From: a bacterium
GTDB taxonomy: Bacteria > Ratteibacteria > UBA8468 > B48-G9 > JAFGKM01
DNA: 9,405 nucleotides
Reading direction: 5' to 3'
NCBI GenBank assembly: GCA_029548585.1
Contig: JAKPNC010000196.1
Location: 1-9,405 of the forward strand
In this document: positions 1 through 5,950 of the stretch, piece by piece
Numbering within the stretch: the stretch's first letter is position 1
How the letters are laid out: every line of letters begins with the position of its first letter
Notes under the pieces: model-generated
Seen by the model: the letters and a program-made list of their open reading frames with translations, nothing else
Told to the model about the DNA's origin: nothing
Database searches by the model: none
Made by a program: the position numbers and the translations under genes

Positions 1-227
1 GCAAAGAGGCTGACATTGTCGCTGAATGAAAATTTTCCCCAGGCGCTCGCCTTCAGCCTGAAATAATTGTCATCCTTTATGATATCCGCCTTGTTATAGT
101 CAAAAACATTTTCTTTATACTCCTGCCTCATCCTCAGGTTAAATCCGTAGTCAAAATTGCCGTCTGCCAAAGCTGTTGCCGCAAAAACGGCAAAAAAGAT
201 ATATAATAAAGCTTTCCGCGCCATCAT
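1..227 (-). CDS. Outer-membrane channel (alginate-export/porin-like), N-terminal part only
   Basis: Only the first 75 codons are in the window; the gene runs off the left edge. The start is an ATG-ATG pair (227 or 224) behind a good AAAAGGAG ribosome site, and either could be used. The protein opens with a classic Sec signal peptide: M-M-A-R-K, a hydrophobic core of about 14 residues, then A-T-A-L-A with likely cleavage before Asp22. The mature start alternates polar and aromatic residues (GFNLRMRQEYKENVFDYN, then FRLKASAWGKFSFSDNVSL), which reads as the first strands of a beta-barrel and resembles alginate-export-family or related porins. It lies 68 bases behind the ACT gene on the same strand, so it may be the last known member of the operon and supply outer-membrane passage for its substrates. 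That role is inference; family assignment from 75 residues is tentative, but the export signal is clear. Confidence 0.7.
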   Translation of the reverse strand, partial: MMARKALLYIFFAVFAATALADGNFDYGFNLRMRQEYKENVFDYNKADIIKDDNYFRLKASAWGKFSFSDNVSLF

Positions 228-247
228 CCAGTCTCCTTTTCCCTCGC

Positions 248-278
248 TCTCCACGCCGCATACTGCATGCCGTGGAGA
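248..278 (-). other. Intergenic hairpin between ACT gene and channel gene
   Basis: An 8-bp perfect stem (TCTCCACG with CGTGGAGA) encloses a two-base bulge, a further 4-bp GCAT/ATGC stem and a 5-base loop. On the minus strand it lies after the ACT stop and about eight bases before the ribosome site of the channel gene. No run of U follows it, so it is not a standard intrinsic terminator. It could stabilise or separate upstream and downstream parts of the message. The structure is seen; any function is a guess. Confidence 0.4.
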
Positions 279-295
279 TACAAGGAAGTGTTGGG

Positions 296-721
296 TTAAA
301 CGTTGAATTTCTCTATGCTCCTGTAGTTATTCTTTTCAAGAATTTCTTCCACTTTCGGAATATCCGCCCCGGCAACCTTGAGGATAAGAGCGGCTTTAAC
401 CCCCTCTTCCATTATAAAGCCGTAGGCATCCTCAATGTTTATATCCCTGTCCTCGAGGATCTTCGCAACCTTGTGAAACGCCCCGACGCTGTCGGGAATT
501 TCCACGACCACCACGTTCTGGAAAGAAACGAGGAAATTCTTCTCCCTTAAGATATTGAAAGCCTTTTCGTTGTCGTCGGTTATAAGCTTTATTATGCCGA
601 AACTGCCGCTGTCGGCTATCGTCATGGCCTTCATGTTGATTTTCGCCTTTTCCAGTATCCCTGTTATCTTGTTAACCTTTCCGGGTTTATTTTCAACAAA
701 TATAGAAATCTGCTTACCCAT
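296..721 (-). CDS. Tandem ACT-domain protein (copy 1), putative amino-acid sensor
   Basis: A 141-residue cytoplasmic protein made of two ACT domains: about residues 1-68 (QISIFVENKPGKVNKITGIL, then INMKAMTIADSGSFGIIKLI) and about 70-141 (VVVVEIPDSVGAFHKVAKIL, then INIEDAYGFI). Each shows the ACT beta-alpha-beta start with a glycine turn (NKPG, DSVG). There is no catalytic domain, so it is a stand-alone ligand-binding or regulatory protein, like those commonly found beside phenylacetate-CoA ligase genes. Its ATG directly abuts the ligase stop (TGA|ATG), and its AGGAGA ribosome site lies inside the ligase's last codons, so translation of the two is likely coupled. ACT domains usually bind amino acids; Phe, Tyr or Trp would suit this locus, but the ligand is inferred. 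It is a clear paralogue in layout of the ACT gene at 5437-5868. Confidence 0.88.
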   Translation of the reverse strand: MGKQISIFVENKPGKVNKITGILEKAKINMKAMTIADSGSFGIIKLITDDNEKAFNILREKNFLVSFQNVVVVEIPDSVGAFHKVAKILEDRDINIEDAYGFIMEEGVKAALILKVAGADIPKVEEILEKNNYRSIEKFNV

Positions 722-2020
722 TCATAATCTCCTTTTATCTATAACTCGTTTTGCCTTGCCCGTTGAAACCGGAAGAGACCCGGGCTCAACCAGTTCGACA
801 GAGGGAGTGACAAGAATAACATGCTTGAGCCTCTCCCTCAGTTTTTCCTGCAAATCCCGGAGCTGGTAAAGGTCTCCCCTGAAAAAATCTCTCCTGATCT
901 CGATCTGCACAGATAATATATCAAGCCCTTCTTTCCTGTCAAGGATTATCATGTAATTCTTGTCCACCCCGGGAGTCTCCATGAGAACCGTTTCCACCTG
1001 GGACGGAAAGATATTGACACCCTTGACTATGAACATATCGTCAGTCCTGCCCTTCATTCTGCCTATGCGGCGGTGGGTCCTGCCGCAGGCGCACCTGCCG
1101 CTGATAAACCTCGTTATATCCTTGGTCCTGTATCTTATGATGGGCATTCCTTCCCTGCAAAGGGTCGTAAGAACAAGTTCCCCCTCCTCTCCTTCCGGCA
1201 GTACCTGCCCTGTATCGGGATTGATTATCTCTGCAAAATAATTGTCTTCCCACAGATGCAGGCCGCCCTGAAAGGTGCATTCAAAGGCAACCCCCGGGCC
1301 GTTCATCTCGGAAAGGCCGTAGCAGTTGTAAACCTTTATCCCGAACGTCTCCTCGAGCTTTTTACGGGTAGCCTCACTGTGAGGTTCGGCTCCCATGATG
1401 GCGATCCTGATGTTAAAGCTTTCAGAAGGGGAAAGTCCTTTCTCCTCGAGCACGTGCCCCATATGCAACAGGTAACTCGGCGTAACGTGTATCACGGTCG
1501 TGCCGAGATCCTTGAAAAAATCAATCTGCCTCTCGGTGTTGCCCGTCCCTATGGGTATCACAAGGGCGCCTATCTTCTCCGCCCCGTAATGAAGGCCGAG
1601 TCCGCCCGTGAACAAACCGTAGCTCATCATATTCTGGAAAATGTCAGACTTTCTGACCCCCACGGCATAGAGCCCCCTCGCCACTATATTTGCCCAGTTG
1701 GATATATCCCGGCCGGTATGAAAAACGAGGGTTGACTTGCCCGTAGTCCCCGAGGAGGCGTGCATCCGCACGATATCGTCCATGGAGGTCGCCAGCATCC
1801 CGGAAGGATAACTCTCCCTCAGGTCATCTTTTGTCGTGAAGGGAAAATCCCTTATATCGTCCAGGTTTTTTATCTTTTTTCCCTTAAGGCCTTTGCCTGC
1901 AAAAAGATTGCCGTAATAAGAAGACCTTCCGGCCCTTTCCACCGCCCCGGCCAGCCTTCTCAACTGCAGGCTCAAAAGCTCTTCTTCCGAAATATTTTCC
2001 TCTTTCTCGTTCCAAAACAT
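722..2020 (-). CDS. paaK: Phenylacetate-CoA ligase family protein (PaaK-type, copy 1)
   Basis: A 432-residue AMP-forming aryl-CoA ligase of normal PaaK length. It activates an aryl acid with ATP to the acyl-adenylate and passes it to CoA in the cytoplasm. Visible motifs: the P-loop SSGTTGKST (89-97), FTGGLGLHYG (137-146), YGLSE (234-238), RYRTKD (297-301 and on; Lys replaces the more usual Gly/Arg after the Thr), the C-x-C-G pair (Cys310/Cys312), the hinge region GRTDDMFIVKGVNIFPSQVE (324-343) and the C-terminal lysine motif STGKAKRVIDKR with likely catalytic Lys422. The start has GGGAG and AAGGA just upstream. It is followed without a gap by an ACT gene, and preceded by symporter 2 after 110 bases. 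The substrate may be phenylacetate, a hydroxylated analogue or indoleacetate; the sequence does not decide. The family call is firm, the exact substrate is not. Confidence 0.92.
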   Translation of the reverse strand: MFWNEKEENISEEELLSLQLRRLAGAVERAGRSSYYGNLFAGKGLKGKKIKNLDDIRDFPFTTKDDLRESYPSGMLATSMDDIVRMHASSGTTGKSTLVFHTGRDISNWANIVARGLYAVGVRKSDIFQNMMSYGLFTGGLGLHYGAEKIGALVIPIGTGNTERQIDFFKDLGTTVIHVTPSYLLHMGHVLEEKGLSPSESFNIRIAIMGAEPHSEATRKKLEETFGIKVYNCYGLSEMNGPGVAFECTFQGGLHLWEDNYFAEIINPDTGQVLPEGEEGELVLTTLCREGMPIIRYRTKDITRFISGRCACGRTHRRIGRMKGRTDDMFIVKGVNIFPSQVETVLMETPGVDKNYMIILDRKEGLDILSVQIEIRRDFFRGDLYQLRDLQEKLRERLKHVILVTPSVELVEPGSLPVSTGKAKRVIDKRRL

Positions 2021-2130
2021 TATCCTTAATCTCCCGAATCCGTATCATGAAACAGCAAAGGAACAGCGCCTTCGCCCGGACATGAAAAGATTCTCCTGAT
2101 GTAACCAACCGTCTGCAACATTTCTTGCGC

Positions 2131-3648
2131 CTATTTCCTGACAAAAAAACCTGTCCCGCTTTCTTTGATGAGCTCTTCAGAAGGAGGCCTTGTCACAAGG
2201 CTTCCGATTAACATCGCCGCAATAGAAATCAGGAACGCGTAGAAACTGAAATGGAAAGGAAGAGGCGCCACGAATTTTGCGTAAGCTCCAAACAGAAGGG
2301 CCGTAACGTACCCTGAAACCATGGACCACAAGGCCCCCTGCCTGTTCGCTTTTTTCCAGTAGAGGCCGAACAGGATGGGCACGACAAATGTCGCAAGCAT
2401 GACTCCGATGCCCATCCATATAAGCCACGCAAGAAGAAGCGGAGGCTTTATGGCAAGCAGGAAGCTTAAGATCCCGAACACGATAACGGCTATCCTGCTT
2501 ACAAGAGTGACATTCTCCGGGCTGGCGTCCTTCTTAAAAAGCTGCTTGTAAAAATCCCATCCGCAACAACTGCCTATAACGAGAAGAAGCCTGTCTGTAG
2601 TGGACATGACCGCCGCCAGGATGACCACTGCAAGGAGCGACCACGAAGCTTGGGGAAGGGCGTATTTAATTCCCACAAGGAACGCGTCGTCGGGTTTCTC
2701 GATTGCAACAGCCCCGTTTGCAACCAGGCTTCTTACAGCCATGCCTGAAATCTTTATGAGGTACATGATAATAATATACATCACGAAAACCACCAGCGGC
2801 GACCATTTGAAATACTTCTTCTCCTTTACCGAGATGGCGTTATTGACGATATGCGGACCCGAGCCCAGTCCCAGGGCGAGGAGGAAAAAGAATGACACCA
2901 GGAACATGGGGGTCGCAAAAGCGTATCCCGGACTTGGAGGATGAACCTGCGGGTAGGCAAGCCTGAGCATGTTGGGGTCAATGCCGGCCATCGTGGCGTT
3001 TATGTGGGAGATTCCCCCCGCACCGTTGATTATCAGGGGAGCCGCAAGGAGAACCCCGAAGAATATGATGAATCCCTGGAAGAGAGTCGTCCAGGCCACC
3101 GCATAAAGACCCCCGAGAAGAACGTAGATTACAACTATCATGGCCCCGATCAAAAGGGCAAGGGTTTGGGGTATCCCGAGAAGCCATTTAAGGACAATGG
3201 CTATGGCTGTGTACTGACCCACCAGGTATATGAGGGTAGTTGTCAGTACGGCCACCGAAGATATTGTCCTGACAGCCCTGGGACTCTCGAACCTGTAAGC
3301 CAGGTAATCCTGCAGGGTGAGGAATTCCTTATCACGGCATACAATGTAAAGCTTGTACCCGTAGAATATAATGGCGACAGCGCAGGTAAGCGGAACGAAT
3401 ATCTGCTCCCAGAATGTCGGCCAGCCTCCCACGTAACCAAGACCTGCAACCCCGAGAAGGGTCATTCCGCTTGTGGTGGAACCCAGTATGAGCATGACAA
3501 AAAGCCAGAAACCCATGCTCTTGCCAGCCACTATGTAATCAGAGGCCGTTTTTATCTTCTTGCTTGCCGCGGCCCCTATGAGCAACATTGCCGCCAGGTA
3601 GAGGAATACAACGATTATACTGCCCGTTCCAAGATTTCCGTTTCCCAT
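2131..3648 (-). CDS. Sodium:solute symporter family (SSS) transporter 2
   Basis: A 505-residue inner-membrane protein with about 13 hydrophobic segments, the normal length for the SSS family. After TM1 comes the family signature KKIKTASDYIVAGKSMGFW (30-48). The sodium-2-site motif is present as LAAVMSTTDRLLLV (344-357), with Ala346, Ser349 and Thr350 at the places of the PutP Ala/Ser/Thr ligands. A G-x-G-P-H-I-V-N-N segment (262-270) recalls the PH-containing loop of monocarboxylate-type members. The start has GGAGG five bases upstream. It follows the 32-aa mini-protein by 16 bases. It shares its fold but little detailed sequence with symporter 1, so the two probably differ in substrate rather than being a recent duplication. 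Import of an aryl-acetate or similar carboxylate for the neighbouring ligases is inferred from context; direction could also be export. Confidence 0.93.
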   Translation of the reverse strand: MGNGNLGTGSIIVVFLYLAAMLLIGAAASKKIKTASDYIVAGKSMGFWLFVMLILGSTTSGMTLLGVAGLGYVGGWPTFWEQIFVPLTCAVAIIFYGYKLYIVCRDKEFLTLQDYLAYRFESPRAVRTISSVAVLTTTLIYLVGQYTAIAIVLKWLLGIPQTLALLIGAMIVVIYVLLGGLYAVAWTTLFQGFIIFFGVLLAAPLIINGAGGISHINATMAGIDPNMLRLAYPQVHPPSPGYAFATPMFLVSFFFLLALGLGSGPHIVNNAISVKEKKYFKWSPLVVFVMYIIIMYLIKISGMAVRSLVANGAVAIEKPDDAFLVGIKYALPQASWSLLAVVILAAVMSTTDRLLLVIGSCCGWDFYKQLFKKDASPENVTLVSRIAVIVFGILSFLLAIKPPLLLAWLIWMGIGVMLATFVVPILFGLYWKKANRQGALWSMVSGYVTALLFGAYAKFVAPLPFHFSFYAFLISIAAMLIGSLVTRPPSEELIKESGTGFFVRK

Positions 3649-3664
3649 TTACCCCTCCGCGCTT

Positions 3665-3763
3665 TTATTTGAAAGTTACAGCCCACCACACGAGCCACAC
3701 AATTGCCAGTGCGGGTATAGCTATGAAAAAAACCATAAAAGTTGATGCAGGCAGGTTAAACAT
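3665..3763 (-). CDS. 32-aa single-helix membrane mini-protein, putative symporter accessory subunit
   Basis: A short ORF of 32 codons plus TAA, which most gene callers would miss. It starts inside the end of symporter 1 (8-base overlap, ATGTTTAA) behind a strong GGAGGT site at 3768-3773 and stops 16 bases before symporter 2. The product has one hydrophobic span from about residue 9 to 29, ending in a Trp-rich stretch, IVWLVWWAVTFK (21-32); Trp23, Trp26 and Trp27 cluster at one end of the helix. The strong ribosome site, the exact fit between two symporter genes and the membrane character argue that it is real. Small single-span partners beside SSS or NSS carriers are known (for instance MetS with MetP, and the small proteins annotated as symporter accessory proteins). 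I cannot place this one in a named family; a subunit role is inference. Confidence 0.75.
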   Translation of the reverse strand: MFNLPASTFMVFFIAIPALAIVWLVWWAVTFK

Positions 3764-5324
3764 TTTTACCTCCGAATAATTTCTTCAGCTTCTCCTCGGG
3801 AAGAGGCTTTGTAAGCATGCTCCCGGCGAAATATAAGATGCCGCAACCTCCCAGCACTATGAACTCGAGAGTGCCCATGCCGATCTTTCCCCTTGTAACA
3901 AAGAGGCTGCCGCCCAGGGTGGAAACGACGCCGTAAACCATGCATAGGATCGCCCCCGTGGAGGTAGCCCTCTTCCAGTAAAAGGAGACGGCCGTGCAAT
4001 ATATGAAGATACCTCCCAGCCCTATTGAAGCGAATCCCATGAATACGGCCAGGAGAGCCGGCGGATTCTTGAAAGTCCAGTAAAAAGGGATGAGAAGAAA
4101 AATCCCGATAAAGACCTTGGTAAGCTTAAGAAGGATATCGTGGGACATTTGAGGACGCCAGATATGTATGATATCCCTTGTAACGTTTCCGGCCATGACC
4201 ATGACCATGGAGGAAAGAGTCGAGAGGGCGGCGGCAAAAACTCCCACCACGTAGAGCGTGGTAAGAGGCTTGCCTCCAGCCACCATGGCTATATAGGGAG
4301 CGGCAAGGTCCGCCTTCCAGGGATTTATGTTAAGCAGGTGCGGCCCGAAAACGGCCCTGCTGCACAACCCGGTTATGGCGTTAAGGAATATGGGAGGGCC
4401 GGCAACGAGGAAAACCATCAGGGTAATAAGCATGTAATCTTTCTTGCTAAGCTTTCTCATGCCAAGGAACCTGGCCACGTTATGAGGAAAACCTGTGGCC
4501 ATGGTAAGGAAGATGAAGAGGGTCGAGACTATTCCCACCGGGCTGGAAAAAAGCTGTGCATTGCCCACCGTGGGAAGATCCCTCCTCACGAGGTCCAGGA
4601 GAACCGGGTTTTCTGCCGCCAGCTTCAGGTTCAAGGCAGAAGGGCCGCCCACGTAGTGGAGGGCGACAAGGCCGAGAATGAAACATGCTATGCCGAGCAG
4701 TCCGCCCTGCAGGGCAAGAGACCACTGGGTTCCGGTGTATCCGCCGACTATCATGTAAATAAAAACAATTACCCCCGAAAGAAGGAGGCACCATATAGGC
4801 TGAAGTCCGGTTACAGAATACCAGATAGTGGCCCCGGCCTTGAACTGCCCCACGGCGTAAAGAATCATGAAGAATATCATGACAAGCGCAGAGAGCGACT
4901 GGACAACCTTGCTGTCAAACCTTATTCCCAGGGCATCGGAAACAGTCCTGGCCCCGAATTTCTGGGCATACATCTGCATCTTTTCTCCCGTGAAGAAGAG
5001 GCAGGGCATCACCCCGATTATGGTCCACATGCCGGCAAACCACATGCCCGACCATCCGAACTGGTATGTCACACCCATCATCCCGAGGGTCGCCCATCCG
5101 CTCAGCCATGTCGCACCCAGGGCAAGGCCCGTGACAACAGGGCCGATATCGTTATGCCCCGAAAGAAAAGATTCAAAGGATTTTGATTGTTTCCGGCTGA
5201 AAAAACCGAGCATGATGCATACCAGGAGCATAACTCCCACCCCGAGGGTCGCCCAAAGGCCGTAAGCAACGCCCGTCACGGGAAGAGACTGGAACTGGCT
5301 GAATAAGACGTTCGTGTCATTCAT
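3756..5324 (-). CDS. Sodium:solute symporter family (SSS) transporter 1
   Basis: A 522-residue inner-membrane carrier with about 13 predicted spans. The SSS signature follows TM1 (SRKQSKSFESFLSGHNDIGP, 43-62), then LALGATWLSGWATLGMMGV (67-85). The sodium-2-site motif is AAALSTLSSMVMVMAGNVTRD (364-384), with Ala365, Ser368 and Thr369 in ligand positions. ATGFPHNVARFLGMR (276-290) matches the G-x-PH-x-x-x-R loop typical of acetate/monocarboxylate-type SSS members, which supports an organic-acid substrate. Its ATG overlaps the end of the 33-aa mini-protein by 8 bases (ATGAATGA) and its own ribosome site (GGAAGA) is modest, so its translation probably depends on that of the mini-protein. Its last 8 bases overlap the next mini-protein. 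The order ligase - ACT - mini-protein - SSS resembles the known acs-yjcH-actP acetate operon in logic. An aryl-acid substrate is inferred. Confidence 0.93.
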   Translation of the reverse strand: MNDTNVLFSQFQSLPVTGVAYGLWATLGVGVMLLVCIMLGFFSRKQSKSFESFLSGHNDIGPVVTGLALGATWLSGWATLGMMGVTYQFGWSGMWFAGMWTIIGVMPCLFFTGEKMQMYAQKFGARTVSDALGIRFDSKVVQSLSALVMIFFMILYAVGQFKAGATIWYSVTGLQPIWCLLLSGVIVFIYMIVGGYTGTQWSLALQGGLLGIACFILGLVALHYVGGPSALNLKLAAENPVLLDLVRRDLPTVGNAQLFSSPVGIVSTLFIFLTMATGFPHNVARFLGMRKLSKKDYMLITLMVFLVAGPPIFLNAITGLCSRAVFGPHLLNINPWKADLAAPYIAMVAGGKPLTTLYVVGVFAAALSTLSSMVMVMAGNVTRDIIHIWRPQMSHDILLKLTKVFIGIFLLIPFYWTFKNPPALLAVFMGFASIGLGGIFIYCTAVSFYWKRATSTGAILCMVYGVVSTLGGSLFVTRGKIGMGTLEFIVLGGCGILYFAGSMLTKPLPEEKLKKLFGGKNV

Positions 5325-5418
5325 TCTTCCACCCCCTGATCCTGAGTAACAGCCCCAGGATAGTGAAAAGCGTGCTTAATACGACCACAAGCCACCAGGC
5401 AAGCCAATTGCTGTCCAT
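5317..5418 (-). CDS. 33-aa single-helix membrane mini-protein, symporter small accessory protein-like
   Basis: A 33-codon ORF plus TGA, overlapping the symporter 1 start by 8 bases and lying 18 bases after the ACT stop. It has the best ribosome site of the window, AGGAGGT at 5425-5431 with six bases to the ATG. The protein begins MDSNWLAWWLVVVLSTLF, runs through one membrane span (about residues 6-25), and ends in a basic tail with Arg26, Arg28, Trp30 and Lys31, which predicts N-out/C-in topology. The pattern W-L-A-(aromatic)...LST...G...W near the end agrees with what I recall of proteins annotated as 'symporter small accessory protein' next to SSS carriers; that match is from memory, not a search. 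A role in assembly or function of symporter 1 is inferred from overlap and coupling. It shares W-L-x-W-W with the other mini-protein, but at the opposite end of the helix. Confidence 0.82.
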   Translation of the reverse strand: MDSNWLAWWLVVVLSTLFTILGLLLRIRGWKNE

Positions 5419-5436
5419 TGCGGTACCTCCTCCCTT

Positions 5437-5868
5437 TTAAAAAGATTTGACATCTTTTTCGCTGAGCATCTTCACTCCGTTTTCGGAGAAAATCCTTTCT
5501 GCGCGGGATACATCTTCAACTCTCAGTACGACAACCGCCTTGTCACCCGACTTATCCACGAAAGCGTAAAGGTACTCCACGTTAATGGAGTTTTTCTCAA
5601 GCAAGCTCACGATCTCCAGGAGACCCCCCGGCTTATCCGAAACCCCGACCGCTATGACCGAAGCCGTATTGACCGCTATATTCTCTTTCCTGAGAATTTC
5701 CATGGCTTTTTCGGAATCGCACACAATGAGCCTGAGCATACCGTAACTCGACTTCTCTGCCAGGGAGAGCGCCCTTATGTTTATATTATTATTGCTCAAG
5801 ATATTAAGAACCTCTTTCAGCCTTCCAAGCTTATTTTCCAGAAAAACGGACAACTGCATAATAGACAT
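5437..5868 (-). CDS. Tandem ACT-domain protein (copy 2), putative amino-acid sensor
   Basis: A 143-residue protein built, like the one at 296-721, from two ACT domains and nothing else: about residues 1-70 (MQLSVFLENKLGRLKEVLNI, then INIRALSLAEKSSYGMLRLI) and 71-143 (VIAVGVSDKPGGLLEIVSLL, then INVEYLYAFV). The glycine turns read NKLG and DKPG. The chosen ATG has AAGGAGGTG upstream at ideal distance; an internal ATG at codon 4 is less well placed. It follows the first ligase by 82 bases and precedes the mini-protein/symporter pair. The ligase-then-ACT order is the same as in copy 1, so the pair behaves as a repeated unit. Binding of an aromatic amino acid to report pathway status, or to adjust the ligase, is plausible but not shown. 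Confidence 0.88.
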   Translation of the reverse strand: MSIMQLSVFLENKLGRLKEVLNILSNNNINIRALSLAEKSSYGMLRLIVCDSEKAMEILRKENIAVNTASVIAVGVSDKPGGLLEIVSLLEKNSINVEYLYAFVDKSGDKAVVVLRVEDVSRAERIFSENGVKMLSEKDVKSF

Positions 5869-5891
5869 GTGTTTTCACCTCCTTATCCCGG

Positions 5892-5910
5892 CCCGTCATC
5901 CATGACAGGG
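5892..5910. other. Short bulged hairpin in the ligase-ACT gap
   Basis: CCCGTCA pairs with TGACaGGG (one bulged A, four-base loop), giving seven base pairs. It stands in the 82-base gap between the ligase stop and the ACT ribosome site. No U-run follows on the minus strand, so it is not an intrinsic terminator. It may tune message stability; chance occurrence is possible. Confidence 0.25.
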
Positions 5911-5928
5911 TCCGGACAATCCTTCTTG

Positions 5929-5940
5929 ACTGTGAACAGT
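5929..5940. other. Small inverted repeat in the ligase-ACT gap
   Basis: ACTGT-GA-ACAGT is a perfect 5-bp dyad twelve bases beyond the ligase stop on the minus strand. It is too short to be a convincing RNA structure; it could be part of a protein-binding site or chance. Confidence 0.15.
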
Positions 5941-5950
5941 TATGGCACCC

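Noticed and set aside
2026..2121. A 31-codon minus-strand ORF filling most of the gap between symporter 2 and the second ligase.
   Set aside because: No good ribosome site, no hydrophobic span and no recognisable pattern; an open run of this length is common by chance. Unlike the two accepted mini-ORFs it does not overlap or couple to a neighbour.
4140..5186. A 348-codon plus-strand open frame opposite symporter 1.
   Set aside because: The translation is rich in His, Gly, Arg and Pro without any domain pattern and lies wholly antisense to a clear transporter gene; it is a shadow frame.
5416..5434. GGAGGTACCGCA before the 33-aa mini-protein, resembling the T-box core GGTGGTACCGCG.
   Set aside because: It is simply a strong ribosome site next to the ATG; the 18-base gap after the ACT gene leaves no room for T-box stems or a terminator.
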